Assembly (NCBI RefSeq): GCF_000434895.1
Contig: NZ_FR892819.1
Coordinates: forward strand, 1 to 39,920
Source: Phascolarctobacterium succinatutens CAG:287
GTDB lineage: Bacteria; Bacillota; Negativicutes; Acidaminococcales; Acidaminococcaceae
Length of the DNA: 39,920 nucleotides
Direction of reading: 5' to 3'
The translations under genes and the position numbers were made by a program. Position 1 is the first letter of the stretch. Each line of letters opens with the position of its first letter. Positions 30,622 to 38,676 of this stretch are shown piece after piece. The notes under the pieces are model-generated. The model saw only the letters and a program-made list of their open reading frames with translations. It had not been told where the DNA came from and made no database searches.

Positions 30622-31503
30622 ATGAACATCCAGGTGTACCAATCCTTTTTGACTGTAGTACAGTGCCGCAGCTTTACGCAGGCTGCGAAATATCTTAACT
30701 TTACCCAGCCTACAATCAGCAATCATATCAACGCGCTGGAAGAGGAATATGGCGTCATTCTTTTTACCAGAGATGGCAAGAATGTTTATCTGACGCAGGC
30801 CGGTAAAAATTTTGTGCCGATAGCACAGCAGCTGATGGCTGATTATCAGAAAAGCCAGGAGGTAATGCGCCAGTTTCAAAAGAAGAATTACAGCTTAAAA
30901 ATCGGCGTTTCTACTCAGGGCATAAACTTTTACCTTTTACCAGTACTGCTGAAGCTCAAAAAAGAATTTCCCGAGCTTGATATAGAGGTTAACCGCTGCA
31001 TGACGGTGGAATCGACTATCAATGATGCCTTTGTGCAAAAGCTGTATGATTTTGCCTTTGTGCATATTGATGTGCAGCCGCTTTATACCAAGCGTGTACA
31101 GCTTTGGAATCAGCCGATGGTTTTTGTAGCCTCCAAAGAACTGTATGAGCAGATGGGCAGAAATAATAATATTTATGATTATCCTTTTATTGCCTATCCT
31201 GCAAGCGAGGTATATTATAAGCATCTGAAATCGAAGGTTGATTTCACGCGTCTGCAAAGTATATTGACCTTCAGTGATTCGGAATCCGTGCTGATGGCAG
31301 TTGAGCAGAATCTCGGTATAGCTTTGACACCGCGGGTAAAAGTAATGAAGGAACTGCAGCAGGGAACATTAGTCGAATTCCCAGTCAAGTATTCGGGAAA
31401 TATGCCTATTTCGGTTCTTTACGATTATGAATTTAACTTTACCTTGCCGACCAAGCGCTTTTTGGAGCTTTTAAAAGAGTCACAGGAAAAGATAAAGGGT
31501 TAA
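30622..31503 (+). CDS. LysR-family transcriptional regulator
   Basis: A 293-residue LysR regulator. The N-terminal helix-turn-helix reads QVYQSFLTVVQCRSFTQAAK with LNFTQPTISNHINALEEEYG and FTRDGKNVYLTQAGKNF (residues 3-75). It is followed by the substrate-binding domain beginning LKIGVSTQGINFYLLPVLL. It lies 20 bases after the GSP-synthase-like gene in the same direction behind GAGGAG, so it may share that transcript. LysR proteins usually control a neighbouring operon; the nhaC-iadA pair downstream is the nearest candidate. The effector is unknown. Confidence 0.92.
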   Translation: MNIQVYQSFLTVVQCRSFTQAAKYLNFTQPTISNHINALEEEYGVILFTRDGKNVYLTQAGKNFVPIAQQLMADYQKSQEVMRQFQKKNYSLKIGVSTQGINFYLLPVLLKLKKEFPELDIEVNRCMTVESTINDAFVQKLYDFAFVHIDVQPLYTKRVQLWNQPMVFVASKELYEQMGRNNNIYDYPFIAYPASEVYYKHLKSKVDFTRLQSILTFSDSESVLMAVEQNLGIALTPRVKVMKELQQGTLVEFPVKYSGNMPISVLYDYEFNFTLPTKRFLELLKESQEKIKG

Positions 31504-31580
31504 TTTACTTTCTGTTCTTTATATAAGAATAATTTATCAAAATGCTATAACAGGAAAAATAATCTTATTGATTTTCTGAT

Positions 31581-31621
31581 TTAGGGCTTCTTCAGCATGT
31601 TTGAAGAAGTCCTAAATTTTT
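31581..31621 (+). terminator. Terminator after the LysR gene
   Basis: TTAGGGCTTCTTCA (31581-31594) pairs with TGAAGAAGTCCTAA (31602-31615) with one G-T pair, followed by ATTTTT. Confidence 0.82.
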
Positions 31622-31670
31622 AGTATAAAAAAGCGCATGGTTAAGCAAATGTCCACGAATTATAGTACAA

Positions 31671-31775
31671 ATTTTGTATACAAAATACAGAACGGCGAAT
31701 AAATTGCTTATGTATACAAGAAAAATTCCAATAAGTATAGATAAAGAAAAACTGTTGAGATAATTAAGCTATAAT
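31671..31775 (+). promoter_or_regulatory. Upstream control region of nhaC with palindromic operator
   Basis: A perfect 16-bp palindrome ATTTTGTATACAAAAT lies at 31671-31686, and its core TGTATACA recurs at 31711-31718. A TATAAT box is at 31770-31775 with no good -35 box. The palindromes are typical of dimeric repressor or activator sites (GntR-like, or the adjacent LysR). The 345 bases between the LysR gene and nhaC hold this region and the LysR terminator but no gene. Confidence 0.55.
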
Positions 31776-31848
31776 GATAAAATTTTTATAGATAGCGTTG
31801 CTTGCGCAAAATTAAGCCGGCTATATGACCGGCAGAAATGAGGGTATT

Positions 31849-33300
31849 ATGTCAAAGGATATGCAAAAAACTGAAGAAAAAACAAATAAGCGTATGCCAA
31901 CCTTTACGGAATCTATTATTCCTATTATTGCTATGATGGTTATTCTGACCGTCGGCAAAGGTTATCTGGGGTATGCAACCGAGCCGCTGCTGCTTTTGGT
32001 AGCTGCCATTGCCGGCCTGATTGCTTACCGCGTCGGTGTTACCTGGGATGAAATGATGGACGAAATCTGCCAGAAGATTGCCAAGGGCATGTCGGCAATT
32101 TTGATCCTGACCTGCGTTGGTGCGCTGGTTGGTACCTGGATGGCTTCCGGTACTATCCCGATGATGATTTATTATGGCGTGCAGATTGTAAACCCGACCT
32201 TCATGCTGGTAACTGCGTTCCTGATTACTGCAGTTGTATCTATCGTAACCGGTACCTCCTGGGGCTCTGTTGCTACCATGGGTGTTGCACTGATGGGTAT
32301 TGCCAGCACTTTGGGTGTAAACCTGGCAGCTACTGCAGGTGCTGTAATCGCCGGTTCTTATTTCGGTGATAAAATCTCCCCGCTATCCGATACCACTAAC
32401 CTGGCACCGGTTGCAGCTGGTTCTACTCTTTATGAGCACATTGCTCACATGTTCTGGACTACCGTTCCGGCAACTATTATTTCCCTGGTTGTTTATGCTT
32501 TCGTTGGCTTAAAGGGCAATATCGGCGGCGATGTTTCTTCCGAAGCAGTAAGCACTATGCTGACTCAGTTAGATGGCATGTACAACTTTAACATTCTGCT
32601 GATTCTGCCTGTACTGCTGATTTTGGCAGGCTCTATCTTTAAGAAACCGACTCTGCCGGTTATGATGGCTTCCACTGTTCTGGCTGGCGCCGAAGCATTG
32701 GTTTTCCAAAACATCAACCTGAAAAATTTGCTGCTGGCTACCGTAAAAGGCTTCAAAATTTCTATGCTGACCACTCCTGGCTTTGACCCTGCTACTGCTG
32801 CTCCACAGATTATCAAGCTGTTGAACCGCGGCGGTATGGCTGAAATCATGGGTACCACTCTGCTGGTATTCTGCGCATTCTGCTTTGCCGGTATCATGAG
32901 CAAGGCTGGTTGCCTGGATGTAGTTCTGCAAAAAATCCTGACCTTTGCTAAGAGCACCGGCGATCTGATTGCTTCCACCGTTGCTTCCTGTATTACCATG
33001 GGCCTGTGCACCGGTAACTCCTACCTGTCCATTCTGATTCCCGGTGAAATGTTCCGTGATGCTTATAAAGCAAGAGGCCTTGCTGCTAAGAACCTGTCCC
33101 GTACCTTGGAGGATGCAGGTACTGTATTTGTACCGTTGGTTCCCTGGTCTGCAGCAGGTGCTTATATGACCGCCTGCACCGGCATTGAAACTCTGGATTA
33201 TGCACCGTGGGCAATTCTTTGCTACACCGGTTTCATTATCGCTCTGTTCTACGGCTACACCGGTATCGGTATTGCTAAGCTGGAAGACGAAAAGAAATAA
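31849..33300 (+). CDS. nhaC: NhaC-family Na+/H+ antiporter
   Basis: A 483-residue integral membrane protein with about 11-12 hydrophobic segments. The pattern of NhaC antiporters is clear: TESIIPIIAMMVIL at the start, MSAILILTCVGALVGTWMASG, VTGTSWGSVATMGVALMGI, GDKISPLSDTTNLAP (the conserved acidic and polar ion site), and LSRTLEDAGTVFVPLVPWSAAG near the end. It exchanges Na+ for protons at the inner membrane; some relatives move malate or amino acids. The ATG at 31849 is favoured by GAGGG just before it; ATG 31825 lacks a site. It is followed 71 bases later by iadA, so the pair may handle uptake and hydrolysis of isoaspartyl peptides. Confidence 0.9.
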   Translation: MSKDMQKTEEKTNKRMPTFTESIIPIIAMMVILTVGKGYLGYATEPLLLLVAAIAGLIAYRVGVTWDEMMDEICQKIAKGMSAILILTCVGALVGTWMASGTIPMMIYYGVQIVNPTFMLVTAFLITAVVSIVTGTSWGSVATMGVALMGIASTLGVNLAATAGAVIAGSYFGDKISPLSDTTNLAPVAAGSTLYEHIAHMFWTTVPATIISLVVYAFVGLKGNIGGDVSSEAVSTMLTQLDGMYNFNILLILPVLLILAGSIFKKPTLPVMMASTVLAGAEALVFQNINLKNLLLATVKGFKISMLTTPGFDPATAAPQIIKLLNRGGMAEIMGTTLLVFCAFCFAGIMSKAGCLDVVLQKILTFAKSTGDLIASTVASCITMGLCTGNSYLSILIPGEMFRDAYKARGLAAKNLSRTLEDAGTVFVPLVPWSAAGAYMTACTGIETLDYAPWAILCYTGFIIALFYGYTGIGIAKLEDEKK

Positions 33301-33371
33301 GCCGATTGCGCAAGCAAGTCGGCAGTACTGAGCAGCTGCTTAGTACACAATGAAAGGAAAAGTGACACATT

Positions 33372-34529
33372 TTGATTAAGTTAATTAGAAACGCTGACGT
33401 TTATGCACCTGCGCATCTTGGTAAAAAAGATGTGCTGGTTATTGCAGATAAGGTAGTGCGTATTGCTGATAAAATCGAAGGCTACGAAGGTATGCCTGAG
33501 GTTGAGGTATTTGATTTCAGCGGCAAAAAGCTGTTGCCCGGTTATATTGATATGCATATGCATATCACCGGCGGCGGCGGTGAGCAGGGACCTGCTTCCC
33601 GCGTACCCGAAGCAATGCTGAGCCAGATTACCAGCTGCGGTATTACTACTGTTCTGGGCCTGCTGGGTACAGATGGTGTGACCAGAAGCGTAGAAAACCT
33701 GGTAGCTAAAGCACGCGCACTGACGGAAGAAGGCATTACCGCCTACTGCCTGACCGGTGCTTACGGTATCCCTTCTCCGACCATTACCGGTTCTATCGAA
33801 AAGGATATCATGATGGTTCCACCGATTATCGGCACCAAGATTGCAGTAAGCGATCATCGTAGCTCTAATCCTCAGGGACCGGAGCTGATTGAGGTTGCTA
33901 CCGCAACCCGTCGCGGTGGCCTGTTGGCCAACGTTGCCGGCCTGGTAACCATGCATATGGGTTCCGGTGTTGGTAAGCTGGACCCGCTGTTCTACGCACT
34001 GGACCATTCCGATGTTCCTGCCAAAAACTTCCTGCCGACTCATATGCTGCGTACTCGCGAGCTGATGGAAGAAGGTGCAAAGCTTGTACGTCGCGGCGGT
34101 TACTTCGACATGACTGCCGGCAGCACTGATGAGGATATGGAAATCGGCGCAGAGCAGATTATGGAAATCCTGAGCTGGGAGGGTATGAGCACTGATCATC
34201 TGACGATGAGCAGTGATGCTTTCGGTTCCCAACCTAAGTTCAATGAAAATGGTGACTGCATTGGTCTCACCTACTGCTCTCCTAAATATCTGCATCTGAC
34301 GATCAAGAGCCTGGTACGCCGCGGCCTGCCGCTTGAAGAGGCTATTAAGCTGCTGACCTCTACACCTGCCGAGCTGCTGGGCAAGACTGGCGTTAAGGGT
34401 TGTGTTGCAGTTGGCGCGGACGCTGACCTGTTGGTTCTTGACGAAAACCTGGATATTGACGCATTGTTTGCTAAAGGCCAGGTAGCTCTGCTGGATAAAG
34501 AGATTGTACTTAAAGGACGTTTTGAATAA
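33372..34529 (+). CDS. iadA: Isoaspartyl (beta-aspartyl) dipeptidase
   Basis: A 385-residue amidohydrolase that cleaves isoaspartyl dipeptides formed by protein ageing. The two-zinc site is visible: H62 and H64 in PGYIDMHMH, K156 in GTKIAVSDHRSS (the likely carboxylated lysine), H195 in VTMHMGSG, H224 in PTHMLRT and D282 in TMSSDAFGS. GGGGEQGPASR after the first motif is specific to this enzyme. Length is normal. The start is a TTG preceded by AAAGGAAA, chosen because MIKLIRNADVYAP is the expected N terminus. It is probably co-transcribed with nhaC and is followed by a terminator. Confidence 0.94.
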   Translation: MIKLIRNADVYAPAHLGKKDVLVIADKVVRIADKIEGYEGMPEVEVFDFSGKKLLPGYIDMHMHITGGGGEQGPASRVPEAMLSQITSCGITTVLGLLGTDGVTRSVENLVAKARALTEEGITAYCLTGAYGIPSPTITGSIEKDIMMVPPIIGTKIAVSDHRSSNPQGPELIEVATATRRGGLLANVAGLVTMHMGSGVGKLDPLFYALDHSDVPAKNFLPTHMLRTRELMEEGAKLVRRGGYFDMTAGSTDEDMEIGAEQIMEILSWEGMSTDHLTMSSDAFGSQPKFNENGDCIGLTYCSPKYLHLTIKSLVRRGLPLEEAIKLLTSTPAELLGKTGVKGCVAVGADADLLVLDENLDIDALFAKGQVALLDKEIVLKGRFE

Positions 34530-34544
34530 GACGTGGCTATAAAG

Positions 34545-34586
34545 TTACAGACACCCATAAAAATGAGGTGTCTGTAATTTTTTTTG
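34545..34586 (+). terminator. Terminator after iadA
   Basis: TTACAGACACC (34545-34555) pairs with GGTGTCTGTAA (34567-34577), followed by eight T residues. It separates the nhaC-iadA unit from rpoBC. Confidence 0.9.
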
Positions 34587-34595
34587 AGCTAAATC

Positions 34596-34624
34596 TTGAC
34601 AATTTGCATTATTTATGATAACAT
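34596..34624 (+). promoter_or_regulatory. Promoter upstream of rpoB
   Basis: TTGACA (34596-34601), 17 bases, TAACAT (34619-34624). Further TTGACA and TATAAT hexamers occur at about 34663 and 34711, so there may be more than one start. The 220 bases to rpoB form an untranslated leader. Confidence 0.7.
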
Positions 34625-34746
34625 ATCATACTACATCATTATTATTTTTGCAGGTGTAAATTTTGACAACAAATACTGCCGGGTCAGTGGTTGAACGGCG
34701 TATCTTGCTTATAATGAAAGATGAGGCTGCTCATCGAAGACAACTG

Positions 34747-34783
34747 ACAAGGTCCTTGTGGTAAGAACCTTGTTGTTTTTTTT
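34747..34783 (+). terminator. Leader terminator/attenuator of rpoBC
   Basis: ACAAGGT (34747-34753) pairs with ACCTTGT (34767-34773), followed by GTTTTTTTT. The structure lies in the rpoB leader, 60 bases before the start codon. An alternative pairing CAAGG/CCTTG within the loop could prevent it, so attenuation is plausible. Confidence 0.65.
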
Positions 34784-34843
34784 GTCGGGAGTGATGCTGC
34801 CAAGTTTAGTATGCTGATAATACAAGAAGGGGTGAGGAATTAC

Positions 34844-37800
34844 ATGTTTAAACCGGTTCCAGTAGGTGATAGGACTCGGTATAGTTATGCGAGAATCAAT
34901 GAAATTCTGGCTATGCCGCATTTGATTGATATTCAAAGAAAGTCCTATGAGTGGTTCATTCAGAAGGGCCTTATGGAGATTCTGCATGACATTTCTCCTA
35001 TTAAAGACTTTGCAGGCAATCTGGAGCTTTACTTCGAAAGCTTTGAATTAGGAGCTCCTAAATATAGTGTTGAAGAGTGTAAGGAGAGAGATGAATCTTA
35101 TTCTGCACCAATGAACGTAAAAGCTCGTCTCGTTTTCAAAGATGACTCTGGCGAGATGAAAGAATCCTCTGTGTTTATGGGTGACTTCCCGCTGATGACT
35201 GATACCGGTACCTTTGTTATCAATGGTGCTGAACGTGTTATAGTCAGCCAGCTGGTACGTTCTCCTGGCGTTTATTATAGTGTAACTATGGATCCGAGCG
35301 GCAAAAAGATTTATGGTACTACCGTAATTCCTAACCGTGGCGCTTGGATTGAATATGAAACTGATATCAATGATATTATCTCTGCTCGTGTAGACCGTAC
35401 CCGTAAGGTTCCGGCAACAGTGCTGCTGCGTGCTTTAGGCTTATCCTCTAATGATGAGATTATCGCATGCTTCGGCAATCATCCTGCATTGCTGGCTACC
35501 CTGGAGAAGGATACCACTACCAACAAAGATGAAGCAATGCTGGAGCTTTACAGAAAGCTGCGTCCTGGCGAGCCTGTTATCCTGGAAAACGCTGTACAGC
35601 TGATTGAGAATACCTTCTTCGACAGCAAGCGTTATGATCTGGCTAATGTTGGCCGTTATAAGCTCAACAAGAAGCTTGGCTGGCGCAACCGTTTGAGCGG
35701 TACTGTACTGGCTGAACCTATTGTTAATGAAGAAACTGGCGAAATCATCCTGCCGGAAGGCACTAAGATGACCGACGAAAATCTGGATAAGATTGAAGAG
35801 AGCGGTGTCTACAGTGAACGTGGCCTGCGTGCTGTTAAGGTTAAAAATCATGAAGCAGATATGCTGCTGATGTTTACCACCGGCATTGATGCAAAACTGC
35901 ATACAGTTACCCAAGAGGATGTATTTACTTCCTTTAACTATCTGCTGAACCTGATGGATGGTCATGGTACCGGCGATGATATTGACCATTTGGGCAATCG
36001 TCGTGTACGCTGCGTTGGCGAATTGCTGCAAAACCAATTCCGTATCGGCCTGTCCCGTATGGAACGCGTTGTTAAAGAACGTATGACAATTCAGGACAAT
36101 GAGGCTATTACTCCGCAGGCGCTGATCAACATCCGTCCTGTAGTTGCTGCTATTAAGGAATTCTTCGGCAGCAGCCAGCTGTCCCAGTTTATGGACCAGA
36201 ACAACCCGCTGGCAGAGCTGACTCATAAACGTCGTTTGTCTGCCCTCGGCCCTGGCGGTCTGTCCCGTGAGCGTGCAGGCTACGAAGTCCGCGACGTACA
36301 CAACTCCCACTATGGCCGTATGTGTCCTATCGAGACGCCTGAAGGTCCTAACATCGGTTTGATCGGTTCCTTGTCTACCTATGCTGTTATCAATGAATAC
36401 GGTTTCATGGAAACTCCGTATCGTGTTGTTGATAAAGCAAATAAACGTGTAACTGAAGAAATCAGATACATGACTGCTGATGAAGAGGATAAATATATCG
36501 TAGCACAGGCCAACGAACCGTTGGATGATGATGGCTACTTTATGGGCGAGCGTGTAACTGCCCGTGCTAAGGATGATGTTCTGTCTATTACTCCTGATAA
36601 AGTAGACCTGATGGACGTTTCTCCTAAACAGGTAGTATCTATCGCAACTGCACTGATTCCGTTCCTGGAAAACGATGACGCTAACCGTGCTCTGATGGGT
36701 GCGAACATGCAGCGTCAGGCTGTACCTCTGCTCTGTACTCAGGCTCCGATTATCGGTACCGGTATGGAATACAAGGTTGCTTCTGACTCCGGTGTCTGCG
36801 TCCTGGCTAAACGTGCCGGCGAGGTTATCCGCGTAGTAGGCAACGAAATCCGTGTACGTGCTGAAAATGGCGAGGTAGACGTATATCCGCTGCTGAAATT
36901 CAAACGTTCTAACCAAGGTACCTGCGTTAACCAGCGCCCTATCGTCTTCAAAGGCGACAAGGTTGTTGAAAAGCAGATTCTGGCAGATGGCCCGGCTACC
37001 AATCACGGCGAGCTGGCTTTAGGCCACAACGTAATCGTTGCTTATATGCCTTGGGAAGGCTATAACTACGAGGATGCTGTTCTGCTGAACGAGGACCTGG
37101 TAAAGGCTGATATCTTTACTTCTATCCATATTGAAGAATATGACTGTGATGCCCGTGATACCAAGCTTGGCAAAGAGGAAATCACCCGCGAGATTCCTAA
37201 CGTATCTGACGAAGCTCTGAAGGATCTGGACGAGCGTGGTATTATCCGCATTGGTGCTGAAGTACGTCCTGGCGATATTCTGGTAGGTAAGGTTACTCCG
37301 AAAGGCGAAACCGAGCTGACTGCTGAAGAACGTCTGCTGCGTGCTATCTTTGGTGAAAAAGCACGTGAAGTACGTGACAGCTCCCTGCGTGTACCGCACG
37401 GCGAAGCTGGTAAGATTGTCAGCGTTAAGGTATTCAGCCGTGAAAACGGCGATGACCTGCCGCCGGGAGTAAACGAACAGGTTCGTGTACATATTGCCCA
37501 AAAACGTAAAATCTCCGAAGGCGATAAGATGGCAGGTCGTCATGGTAACAAGGGTGTCGTTTCCCGCATCATGGCGCGTGAGGATATGCCGTTCCTGCCT
37601 ACCGGCGAACCGGTACATATCGTACTGAATCCGCTGGGCGTACCTTCCCGTATGAACATCGGACAGGTGCTGGAGAACCATCTGGGATGGGCAGCACGTG
37701 CGCTGGGTATGGAGATTGATACTACCAACCTGGCAGCTAAGCTGAACGCAGTTGAAAAGACTGGTGCAGCAGAAGGTACTCCGGAATTTGAAGCAGCTTA

Positions 37801-38656
37801 TAAGGAAGAGCTTGCTAATTCCGAAACCGCTAAGAAATTAGAGCATTACGGCTACGATTATGAAAAATATGGTATGCCGGAAACTGTTGAAATTGATAAA
37901 TTCGGTGGCAAGAGCGTAAAAGCAGTACAGATTTCTGTACCTGTATTCGACGGTGCGCATGAGCAGGATATTGCTGATGCCCTGGAGCTTGCAGGCATTG
38001 ATAAGACTGCTAAGACTACTCTGTATGATGGTCGTACCGGTGAGCCATTCGATAACCCTGTTACTGTTGGTCTGACCTATTACCTTAAGCTTCACCATTT
38101 GGTTGACGATAAGATCCATGCACGTAGCACCGGCCCGTACTCCCTGGTTACCCAGCAGCCGTTGGGTGGTAAGGCACAGTTCGGCGGCCAGAGATTTGGT
38201 GAGATGGAAGTTTGGGCGCTGGAAGCATACGGCGCTGCTTACACCCTGCAGGAAATCCTGACTGTTAAGTCCGATGACGTTGTTGGCCGTGTTAAGACCT
38301 ACGAAGCAATTGTTAAAGGCGAGAATGTGCCTGATCCTGGCATTCCTGAATCCTTCAAGGTACTTGTTAAGGAGCTGCAGTCTATCGGCCTGGATATCAA
38401 GGTTCTCAACGAGGACGAAGAAGAGGTTTCCTTGCGTGACGATGATGATGAAGATATCGCAACCACCGCTCGCGAAATGGACATGGATATCAACGGCCAG
38501 GTAATTGAAAATGCACCTGAAAAGCCTGTTGATGATTATGCTGATAATGACGCTACCGAGGATGTAAGTGACTCCGGGGATATCATTGCTGATATGGGTA
38601 ATTTCACAATTACCGATAATCCCGACGGTGACTTAAATGATCCGGATAATATGTAA
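34844..38656 (+). CDS. rpoB: DNA-directed RNA polymerase beta subunit
   Basis: The beta subunit of RNA polymerase, 1270 residues. The rifampicin region starts near residue 442 (GSSQLSQFMDQNNPLAELTH, then KRRLSALGPGG) and looks wild-type at the classic resistance positions. ETPEGPNIGLIGSLS, MPWEGYNYEDAVLLNE, KMAGRHGNKGVV and GGKAQFGGQRFGEMEVWALEA are the invariant core motifs. The C terminus has a long acidic tail (from about 1200: DEEEVSLRDDDDEDIA...), a variation seen in some Negativicutes. ATG 34844 is chosen because AGAAGGGGTGAGG precedes it and MFKPVPVG is the usual start. No rplJ or rplL genes precede it; the unit has its own promoter. Confidence 0.99.
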   Translation: MFKPVPVGDRTRYSYARINEILAMPHLIDIQRKSYEWFIQKGLMEILHDISPIKDFAGNLELYFESFELGAPKYSVEECKERDESYSAPMNVKARLVFKDDSGEMKESSVFMGDFPLMTDTGTFVINGAERVIVSQLVRSPGVYYSVTMDPSGKKIYGTTVIPNRGAWIEYETDINDIISARVDRTRKVPATVLLRALGLSSNDEIIACFGNHPALLATLEKDTTTNKDEAMLELYRKLRPGEPVILENAVQLIENTFFDSKRYDLANVGRYKLNKKLGWRNRLSGTVLAEPIVNEETGEIILPEGTKMTDENLDKIEESGVYSERGLRAVKVKNHEADMLLMFTTGIDAKLHTVTQEDVFTSFNYLLNLMDGHGTGDDIDHLGNRRVRCVGELLQNQFRIGLSRMERVVKERMTIQDNEAITPQALINIRPVVAAIKEFFGSSQLSQFMDQNNPLAELTHKRRLSALGPGGLSRERAGYEVRDVHNSHYGRMCPIETPEGPNIGLIGSLSTYAVINEYGFMETPYRVVDKANKRVTEEIRYMTADEEDKYIVAQANEPLDDDGYFMGERVTARAKDDVLSITPDKVDLMDVSPKQVVSIATALIPFLENDDANRALMGANMQRQAVPLLCTQAPIIGTGMEYKVASDSGVCVLAKRAGEVIRVVGNEIRVRAENGEVDVYPLLKFKRSNQGTCVNQRPIVFKGDKVVEKQILADGPATNHGELALGHNVIVAYMPWEGYNYEDAVLLNEDLVKADIFTSIHIEEYDCDARDTKLGKEEITREIPNVSDEALKDLDERGIIRIGAEVRPGDILVGKVTPKGETELTAEERLLRAIFGEKAREVRDSSLRVPHGEAGKIVSVKVFSRENGDDLPPGVNEQVRVHIAQKRKISEGDKMAGRHGNKGVVSRIMAREDMPFLPTGEPVHIVLNPLGVPSRMNIGQVLENHLGWAARALGMEIDTTNLAAKLNAVEKTGAAEGTPEFEAAYKEELANSETAKKLEHYGYDYEKYGMPETVEIDKFGGKSVKAVQISVPVFDGAHEQDIADALELAGIDKTAKTTLYDGRTGEPFDNPVTVGLTYYLKLHHLVDDKIHARSTGPYSLVTQQPLGGKAQFGGQRFGEMEVWALEAYGAAYTLQEILTVKSDDVVGRVKTYEAIVKGENVPDPGIPESFKVLVKELQSIGLDIKVLNEDEEEVSLRDDDDEDIATTAREMDMDINGQVIENAPEKPVDDYADNDATEDVSDSGDIIADMGNFTITDNPDGDLNDPDNM

Positions 38657-38676
38657 GAGAAGGGAGCGAATGATTC

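Noticed and set aside
33381..34295. 304-residue open frame antisense to iadA
   Set aside because: iadA carries all metal ligands in order; the antisense frame has no recognisable domain.
36160..36260. Possible rifampicin-resistance change in rpoB (NPLAE instead of NPLSE)
   Set aside because: Alanine at this position is common in Firmicutes; the key D, H and S positions of the region look wild-type.
35441..37006. 521-residue open frame on the minus strand inside rpoB
   Set aside because: It is a shadow of rpoB codon usage; rpoB itself is certain and fully conserved.
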